A DNA stretch of 64,000 nt from Planctomycetota bacterium (GTDB lineage: Bacteria > Planctomycetota > B15-G4 > SIAN01), in contig JAEUIC010000020.1 of assembly GCA_016795285.1 (NCBI GenBank), positions 1 through 64,000 of the forward strand, written 5' to 3'. The position numbers and the translations under genes are program-made. Numbering within the stretch: the stretch's first letter is position 1; every line of letters starts with the position of its first letter. Shown here in pieces: positions 58,145-64,000 of the stretch. The notes beneath the pieces were generated by a model. That model was given only the letters and a program-made list of their open reading frames with translations, had not been told where the DNA came from and searched no databases.

Positions 58145-61100
58145 ATGCTCGAAGCGCTCCTCCACTGGTCCATCAAGAACCGGTGGTTCGTTGTCTTGCT
58201 GACCGCGGTCGTTGCCGCCGTCGGCGTCTTCCGGTTGCAGCAGCTCCCGATCGACGCTGTCCCGGACATCACGAACAACCAGGTGCAGGTCAACGCCGTC
58301 GCGCCGTCGCTGTCGCCGTTCGAGGTCGAACAGCAGGTCACCTACCCGATGGAGACCGCGCTCGCCGGGATCCCGGGACTTCAGTACACGCGATCGCTGT
58401 CGCGAAACGGCTTCTCGCAGGTGACCGCGGTCTTCGAGGACGGCGTCGACATCTACTTCGCCCGGCAGCAGGTGGGCGAACGGCTCCGTGAGGCGGGGGC
58501 GAGCCTGCCGCCCGACGTCGAACCGACCATGGGACCGATCGCCACCGGACTCGGCGAGGTCTACATGTACACCGTCGAGTACGAGCACCCGCGTGGGCGC
58601 GGCGCGGAACTTCGCGCCGGCGCGCCGGGATGGCAGGCTGAGGACGAATACCTCACGCCCGAGGGGCGATTGCTCACTGGCGAGCTCGAGCTGGCCGCGT
58701 ACCTGCGCGAGGTGCAGGACTGGATCATCCGCCCGCAGTTGAAGGGGGTGAAAGACGTCGCCGGCGTCGATGCGATCGGCGGCTACGTCAAGCAGTACCA
58801 CGTACAGCCCGACCCGATGAAGCTGGTCTCCTACGGCCTCACCTTCGGCGACGTGATCGAGGCGCTGGAGAAGAACAACGTCTCCACCGGAGCGGGCTAC
58901 GTCGAGCACAAGGGGGAGTCCTACCTCGTCCGCGCCACCGGCCGCATCAGCTCGGTCGCGGATCTCGAGTCGATCGTCATCGGCACCCGCAACGGGGTTC
59001 CGGTCCGCGTGAGCGACGTCGTGCGCGCGGGCGGCGTCGGCATCGGCCGCGAGCTGCGCACTGGATCGGCCAGCGAGAACGGCGAGGACGTCGTGGTCGG
59101 GACCGCGGTGATGCTGATCGGCGCGAACAGCCGCACCGTGGCCGCGGCGGTCGACGCGAAGATGGCCGAGATCCGGCGATCGCTGCCTGAGGGCATCCAC
59201 GCCAAGACAGTGCTCAACCGGACGAAGCTCGTCGACGCCACGATCGCGACCGTCGAGAAGAACCTCGCCGAGGGCGCGATTCTCGTCATCGTCGTGCTGC
59301 TGCTCATGCTCGGCAACTGGCGCGCGGCGATCCTCTGCGCGCTCGCCATCCCGCTCTCGATGCTGATGACGGCCATGGGCATGGTACAGGGCAAGGTGAG
59401 CGGCAACCTGATGTCGCTCGGCGCGATCGACTTCGGCCTCATCGTCGATGGCGCGGTCATCATCGTCGAGAACTGCCTGCGCCGACTGGCGGAGGAACAG
59501 CATCACAAGGGCCGGCTCCTCACCTTGCAGGAGCGCCTGCACATCGTGTTCGACGCCTCGAAGGAGGTCCGCAAGGCCACGGCATTCGGCGAGGCGATCA
59601 TCATCACGGTCTACTTCCCGATCCTCGCCCTGTCGGGCGTCGAGGGGAAGATGTTCCACCCGATGGCGCTCGCGGTGATCTTCGCGCTGATCGGCGCGTT
59701 CGTCCTTTCGCTGACGTTCATCCCGGCGATGGTCGCGCTTTGCATCCGCGGCAAGGTCACCGAGAAGGACATGTTCCTGATCCGCTGGGCGAAGGCTGCC
59801 TACGCGCCGATCGTGCGCCTCGCCGTCAAGCTCCGCTACCTGGTCGTCCCCGCCGCGATCGCAGGATTTGTCGGCGCCATCGTCCTCTACGGCCGGCTCG
59901 GCGAGGAGTTCGTCCCGACGCTCGACGAGAAGGACATCGCGATGCACGCGATGCGCATCGCATCGACCGGCATCACGCAGTCGCAGTCGATGCAGTACGA
60001 CGTCGAGCGAGCGGTCGCCGGGTTCCATGAGGTTGCGTTCGTCTTCTCGAAGACGGGCACCGCCGAGTTGGCGTCCGACCCGATGCCGCCAAACGTCTCG
60101 GACACCTTCATCATCCTGAAGCCCAAGGAGGAGTGGCGGAGCGAGGCCGAGCTGGACCGACTGATCGCGGAGCGACCTGCGGCCGCTCATGCCGCGCACG
60201 ACGACGGTCACGGGCACGGTCACGAGGAAGGCGCTGTCGCTGTCTCAGGGCACAAAGCGAAGCTGATCAAGCTCCTCGAGTTGACGCTTCAGACAGTGCC
60301 CGGCAACAACTACGAGTTCACTCAGCCGATCCAGATGCGCTTCAACGAGCTGATCTCGGGCGTCCGCGGCGACGTCGCTGTGAAGGTCTACGGCGACGAC
60401 TTTCCGTCGATGCAGCGGAGCGCGGCGAAGGTGCTCGCGGTCCTGACGTCGATCCCAGGCGTCGCCGACGCCAAGGTCGAGCAGACCGAGGGACTCCCCG
60501 TCATGACGGTGACGCCTGACCGCGCCGTGCTCGCGCGCTACGGTCTCCATCTGTCGGACGTGCAGGACGTAGTCGCCGTCGCAATGGGCGGGCGCTCCGC
60601 AGGTCTCGTCTTCGAAGGGGATCGCCGCTTCGACCTCGTCGTCCGCCTGCCCGACGAGCTGCGCGGGCACATCGACGTCCTCGACCGCCTCCCGATCCCT
60701 CTTCCGCATGAGGACGAGCGGTCTGCGGAAGGAGCCCTGCCCGCCATCGCGGATGACGGCGGCGCGAACCTCTTCGCCGCGCCGGAGAAGCGCGGTTTCG
60801 TCCCGCTCGGCACCGTGGCGAGCGTCGACGTGGCCGAGGGAGTGAACCAGATCAGCCGCGAGAACGGCAAGCGCCGCATCGTCGTCCAGTGCAACGTGCG
60901 CGGGCGGGATCTCGGTTCCTTCGTCGACGAGGCACGAACGAAAATGGCAGCGGTGACGCTGCCGGCCGGCCAGTGGCTCTCCTGGGGTGGCCAGTTCGAG
61001 AACCTCGTCGCCGCCAAGGAACGGCTCACGATCGTCGTCCCAGTCTGCTTCCTCCTGATCCTCTTGCTGCTGTTCGCGACCTTCAAGAGCCTCAAGTACT

Positions 61101-61690
61101 CGCTGCTCGTCTTCGCCGCCGTTCCGCTGGGGCTCACCGGTGGCGTGGTCGCGCTCTGGCTTCGCGACATGCCGTTCTCGATCTCGGCCGCGGTCGGGTT
61201 CATCGCGCTATCTGGCGTCGCCGTGCTGAACGGGCTGGTGATGATCATCTTCATCAACCAACTGCGCGAGCGAGGCGAGCGCCTGGAAGAGGCGATCGTC
61301 CACGGCTCCATCACGCGACTGCGGCCGGTGCTGATGACCGCGCTCGTCGCGTCGCTCGGATTCGTTCCGATGGCGATCGCCACGGGAACGGGCGCCGAAG
61401 TGCAACGCCCGCTCGCGACCGTCGTGATCGGCGGATTGATTTCCAGCACGTTGCTCACGCTCGTCGTGCTGCCCGCGCTCTACCGGATGTTCACCGGCAC
61501 GCGGGCGGATGGCCTGCCCGGCCCGCGCCCCGAAAACTGGGAGGCATCTGCCCCGGCCACTGGCGTGGCGAGTGCCGCGGCGACAGTCGATCCGTCGGCA
61601 CTCGCTGGTCCGGACCGGCCCATTCCCGATCTCGGCGACTCGGGCCGATCGACGACGCACTCCCCGCCCCCGAAGCCCGACGACGCCTGA
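58145..61690 (+). CDS. czcA: Heavy-metal efflux RND transporter (CzcA-type)
   Basis: The protein has 1181 aa with AAGGAG just before the ATG. It has a proton-coupled inner-membrane pump layout with twelve helices. The proton path motif is AIDFGLIVDGAVIIVENCLR. The periplasmic porter has HAMRIASTGITQSQSMQYDV and FSKTGTAELASDPMPPNVSD, which match CzcA (Zn/Co/Cd) rather than CusA. An extra His-rich insert (AHDDGHGHGHEEGAVAVSG, about residue 690) lies in the large loop. The C-terminal tail is Pro/Ala/Ser-rich. It works with the two upstream genes. Confidence 0.93.
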   Translation: MLEALLHWSIKNRWFVVLLTAVVAAVGVFRLQQLPIDAVPDITNNQVQVNAVAPSLSPFEVEQQVTYPMETALAGIPGLQYTRSLSRNGFSQVTAVFEDGVDIYFARQQVGERLREAGASLPPDVEPTMGPIATGLGEVYMYTVEYEHPRGRGAELRAGAPGWQAEDEYLTPEGRLLTGELELAAYLREVQDWIIRPQLKGVKDVAGVDAIGGYVKQYHVQPDPMKLVSYGLTFGDVIEALEKNNVSTGAGYVEHKGESYLVRATGRISSVADLESIVIGTRNGVPVRVSDVVRAGGVGIGRELRTGSASENGEDVVVGTAVMLIGANSRTVAAAVDAKMAEIRRSLPEGIHAKTVLNRTKLVDATIATVEKNLAEGAILVIVVLLLMLGNWRAAILCALAIPLSMLMTAMGMVQGKVSGNLMSLGAIDFGLIVDGAVIIVENCLRRLAEEQHHKGRLLTLQERLHIVFDASKEVRKATAFGEAIIITVYFPILALSGVEGKMFHPMALAVIFALIGAFVLSLTFIPAMVALCIRGKVTEKDMFLIRWAKAAYAPIVRLAVKLRYLVVPAAIAGFVGAIVLYGRLGEEFVPTLDEKDIAMHAMRIASTGITQSQSMQYDVERAVAGFHEVAFVFSKTGTAELASDPMPPNVSDTFIILKPKEEWRSEAELDRLIAERPAAAHAAHDDGHGHGHEEGAVAVSGHKAKLIKLLELTLQTVPGNNYEFTQPIQMRFNELISGVRGDVAVKVYGDDFPSMQRSAAKVLAVLTSIPGVADAKVEQTEGLPVMTVTPDRAVLARYGLHLSDVQDVVAVAMGGRSAGLVFEGDRRFDLVVRLPDELRGHIDVLDRLPIPLPHEDERSAEGALPAIADDGGANLFAAPEKRGFVPLGTVASVDVAEGVNQISRENGKRRIVVQCNVRGRDLGSFVDEARTKMAAVTLPAGQWLSWGGQFENLVAAKERLTIVVPVCFLLILLLLFATFKSLKYSLLVFAAVPLGLTGGVVALWLRDMPFSISAAVGFIALSGVAVLNGLVMIIFINQLRERGERLEEAIVHGSITRLRPVLMTALVASLGFVPMAIATGTGAEVQRPLATVVIGGLISSTLLTLVVLPALYRMFTGTRADGLPGPRPENWEASAPATGVASAAATVDPSALAGPDRPIPDLGDSGRSTTHSPPPKPDDA

Positions 61691-61797
61691 CGCACGCGAC
61701 TCCCTCACACGATCTCTGCGACACCGCCGTTGCCGGCTTGTTGCCGACCTACGAGACGATGTCGCGCTTGCACCCAACGGAAACCAGGAGCCAGCTC

Positions 61798-62061
61798 ATG
61801 ACGAAGACGATGTCCGCGATCGCCCTTCTGGCGATCCTCGCTACGACCCTCGCGTTCACCAACCAGGGCGCGTCCCAGCCGGTCAAGTCGGCGCCCGAGT
61901 ACTTCGTGACCTCGGACGGCGACGCCGCGCACCTCTGGGTTCGCGAGGGCACGACGCTGCGCGTGGTCGGCCACGGCGAGTGCAAGGAGTGCGCCGCCCA
62001 CAAGGGGAACGAAGGGCACGAGCACAAGGAAGGCGAGGCGCACGATCACGACGACAAGTGA
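61798..62061 (+). CDS. Small exported His-rich metal-binding protein
   Basis: The protein has 87 aa from ATG 61798 with AGGAG eight bases upstream. The Sec signal is SAIALLAILATTLAFTNQG. The mature part has CKECAAHKGNEGHEHKEGEA and HDHDDK: two Cys and several His suited to binding Zn, Co or Cu. It closes the efflux cassette and probably acts as periplasmic metal chaperone or buffer for the CzcCBA pump. Confidence 0.75.
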   Translation: MTKTMSAIALLAILATTLAFTNQGASQPVKSAPEYFVTSDGDAAHLWVREGTTLRVVGHGECKECAAHKGNEGHEHKEGEAHDHDDK

Positions 62062-62397
62062 CGAAGGAGCCTGAGAGATGGCGCCCGGCAGGATGTTCAT
62101 CGTCTGCCGGGCGCAGGGTTGGAACGTGCGTGAGGCTTCCTTGCTGGCGTCCGGTCTCTCCGTGGCGAGCGTAGGGGCGCCATCGCGCGATGGTCAGCGA
62201 TGCTGCCGCCATTCCGCGGCTCTCGCATCGAACAAGGCGTTCGATGGGACGTGGCGTGGCGACGATCTGGCAATGGCGGCCACGCTCGCGAGTGGCTTAA
62301 CCAAGAGCCGGCGCCAGTGAAGGCTCTGGAAGTAGTGTTTTGGTACTGATTCTGGTCGTGCAGGGTGCGTGTGCTGGAGCCGAAGAGTCTCCGGTCG
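62062..62397. other. 336-base stretch without a gene, after the metal cassette
   Basis: Only the hairpin at 62081-62114 is recognised. The rest has lower GC patches (for example around 62325-62345) and no good reading frame, repeat or integrase-site-like sequence. It separates the cassette from the convergent M61 peptidase gene, and could be the remnant edge of an acquired segment. Confidence 0.6.
62081..62114 (+). terminator. Strong hairpin closing the metal cassette, no T-run
   Basis: GCGCCCGGCAG (62081-62091) pairs perfectly with CTGCCGGGCGC (62104-62114), and GATG/CATC inside the loop can extend the stem. There is no T-tract, so it may act as RNA 3'-end protection or a Rho-linked end. 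It lies 20 bases past the stop of the small His-rich gene. Confidence 0.5.
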
Positions 62398-63969
62398 TCA
62401 GCGAATCGATCGCAGCGCCGGCGGCGGCCGGAAGAAGTCCTCGAGCGCCTCGCTCTGCTCGAACGAGGCGCTCGGCACCGGCACGATCTCCTGCAGCCCG
62501 CCCTTCACCGTGTAGCCGATCACCGCGAGCCGCTCCTTCAGCTTCGGCAGCTCGTTGCCGTCGACGTAGGCGGCGAAGAAGGGGTCGAGGTCGGCCTGCG
62601 CGATGCCGGCGACGATCGCGGGCAGCGCCTCCTCGCCGTAGCCGCGGCCGCGCGCGCCGTGGGCATGGTGGAGGTAGCGCAGCAGGTCGGCGACGCCGCG
62701 CTCGCCGCCCGAGGCGGCGCGCATCTCGAGGTCGAGCGCGAAGACGGTGAAGCAGCCGCCCTGGTAGTGCTTGACCGTGAAGGCCATCAGGTCGCTGAAG
62801 TCGTCCCACTCGCTCGCCTCGCGCGAGACGTCGCTCCACGAGCGATCGGCTGCGGCGGGCCAGAGCGTGCGCGCGGTGCGGCCCTCCTCGGCGAGCCCGG
62901 CGAAGAACTGCGCGCGCGTGCGCAGCCCGGCGCGCACCAGCAGGTGGCGGCAGAAGTACTCGGTGATCCCCTCGTTGGCCCAGATCGTCCCGGTACGGAT
63001 CGGCTGCGTGTAGTCGGGACGGTCGAGCGCCGCGACGTGGATCCGCTCGGCGCACCAGAGGTGGAAGTACTCGTGGGCCAGCAGGTGGTCGAGCTCGGCG
63101 GAGCTCGCCGTCGGCGGGTCGATCACGATCAGCGTCGAGTCGTGGTGCTCGAGTCCGGCCCCGCCCTGCTCGAGCGGGTCGACCTGCACCAGGAAGTGGT
63201 AGTTCGCGTAGGGCAGCCCCTGCATCCAGTCGCGGCCCGCCTCGGCGATGCGGCGGCAGTGGTCGGCCAGCGTCGCCGCGCGCGCCGGATCGCCGCCGCC
63301 GAGCGTGAAGGCGTGCGGCACGCCGTCCACCTCGAAGGGGACCGTCTCAAGCGCGCCGCCGAGCAGCGCCGGCGAGTCCTCGAGCTGCCACCAGCTCGAC
63401 GCGCGCAGCGTGCCGTCGTCGGCGGCCGGCAGCGCGCTCGCGACGCGCCAGCCGTCGGGGAGCGCGAATCGGACCGCGCAGGGGCGGTCCTGCTCGCCGG
63501 CGACGAAGCCGAGCAGCGAGTTGGGCGAGACGAAGGCGTAGTCGCGGCCGATGCGGTTGCCCTCGACCGAGAGGATCATGTTCTGGTTGATCGAGCCCTG
63601 CGCGCAGGGGCGCGCGACGTAGTCGACCACGACGCTCGTCGCCGCGCCCGCCGCGATCACGAAGCGGCACTTGCCGTCGCGCGCGACCGGCAGCGGCGCG
63701 CCGCTCGTCGCGTCGCGCGCGGCGAACTCGTCGACGAACTCGCCGTACTCGGCGAGGTGGTAGGCGCCCGCGGTCCAGCGCGGAAGCCAGAAGTCGAGCT
63801 CGCCCGCGCCGTCGTGCGGCAGCGTGGCGCGCACCCGCCAGCGCGCCGTCGTGCGCTGCACCGCGCCGTCGCGATCGCCCTCGATCGCCACCTCGTAGCG
63901 CACCGCGTCGCCGGCGGCGCTGCCCGATGCCTGCGCGCGCGCCGGCGCCGCCAGCAGGACCAGCGCCAC
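62398..63969 (-). CDS. M61-family (glycyl) aminopeptidase
   Basis: At least 523 aa; the codons before GTG 63969 extend the signal peptide (ARLVALVLLAAPARAQA) to the window edge, so the true start may lie beyond it. The zinc site is HLLAHEYFHLWCAERIHVAA (HExxH) with the third ligand in NEGITEYFCRHLLVRAGL. The N-terminal beta domain (LDFWLPRWTAGAYHLAEYGE, then SINQNMILSVEGNRIG) fits M61 peptidases. The PDZ domain that many members carry after the protease is absent here. Exported; likely hydrolyses peptides in the periplasm. Confidence 0.88.
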   Translation of the reverse strand: MALVLLAAPARAQASGSAAGDAVRYEVAIEGDRDGAVQRTTARWRVRATLPHDGAGELDFWLPRWTAGAYHLAEYGEFVDEFAARDATSGAPLPVARDGKCRFVIAAGAATSVVVDYVARPCAQGSINQNMILSVEGNRIGRDYAFVSPNSLLGFVAGEQDRPCAVRFALPDGWRVASALPAADDGTLRASSWWQLEDSPALLGGALETVPFEVDGVPHAFTLGGGDPARAATLADHCRRIAEAGRDWMQGLPYANYHFLVQVDPLEQGGAGLEHHDSTLIVIDPPTASSAELDHLLAHEYFHLWCAERIHVAALDRPDYTQPIRTGTIWANEGITEYFCRHLLVRAGLRTRAQFFAGLAEEGRTARTLWPAAADRSWSDVSREASEWDDFSDLMAFTVKHYQGGCFTVFALDLEMRAASGGERGVADLLRYLHHAHGARGRGYGEEALPAIVAGIAQADLDPFFAAYVDGNELPKLKERLAVIGYTVKGGLQEIVPVPSASFEQSEALEDFFRPPPALRSIR

Positions 63970-64000
63970 GAGACGCGCGGCGGCGCGCGCCGCGGTCGCG

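Overview
The window is very GC-rich DNA, apparently well above 65 % by eye, from a Gram-negative bacterium, most likely a planctomycete. The supporting evidence is a DUF1549-like plus DUF1501-like secreted pair, a multiheme cytochrome, an EF-hand/cytochrome c protein, DUF1573 lipoproteins, a membrane-bound Ser/Thr kinase beside an FHA-sigma54 activator, and a secreted protein with the [15 protein letters not shown] type motif. KdsB (CMP-Kdo synthesis) and an LPS-kinase-like gene imply an LPS outer membrane. The taxonomic call is inference from gene families, not from a marker gene.

Layout. 89-6654: a tight + strand operon for secreted redox proteins (DUF1549-like, DUF1501-like, a 10-heme cytochrome fused to a beta-propeller, a 10-EF-hand protein with one heme). 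6664-12529: cupin (-), mazG, a SirB1-like protein, a LysM lipoprotein, a receiver-like protein and two DUF1573 proteins. 12510-19650: a - strand block with two anchored coiled-coil proteins, two zinc-ribbon membrane proteins, a Ser/Thr kinase with RDD and TM2-like tails, and its coupled FHA-GAF-sigma54 regulator. 19805-25971: a secreted SGNH-like protein, then DUF1844, pyrG, kdsB and a lipoprotein (-), then an ICMT-like methyltransferase and an LPS-type kinase (+). 26234-32227: a double LysM protein, a CobU-like protein, a glycosyltransferase, HD-GYP, and a HAD/mtnP pair. 32228-32803 is a long intergenic stretch with a possible structured RNA and a strong terminator. 32804-36: a secreted DUF3352/STN-like protein, a degenerate Nudix protein and GspK.

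37277-51990 is a long + strand housekeeping run: tpiA, secG, pyrE, yicC, gmk, ftsK, a membrane protein ending in an FtsK-gamma-like winged helix, pgsA, pgpA, an RsbU-like protein with altered catalytic motifs, a MazG-like protein and priA. 52006-54518 holds small membrane or secreted proteins and an OprB-type porin. 54692-62061 is a self-contained CzcCBA-type metal-efflux cassette flanked by two small His/Cys-rich exported proteins; it looks like an acquired module. The window ends inside or at the start of an M61 peptidase gene (-).

Genes are densely packed. Many neighbours overlap by four bases (ATGA, GTGA, and twice TTGA), which implies translational coupling. Several promoters share a TTGAC-N16-TAAC-like pattern. 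The most unusual items are the FtsK-gamma-only membrane protein next to ftsK, the cytochrome/propeller plus EF-hand/cytochrome pair, the pseudo-phosphatase-like RsbU, the four palindromic tandem repeats between tpiA and secG, and the unassigned RNA-like element at about 32.4 kb.
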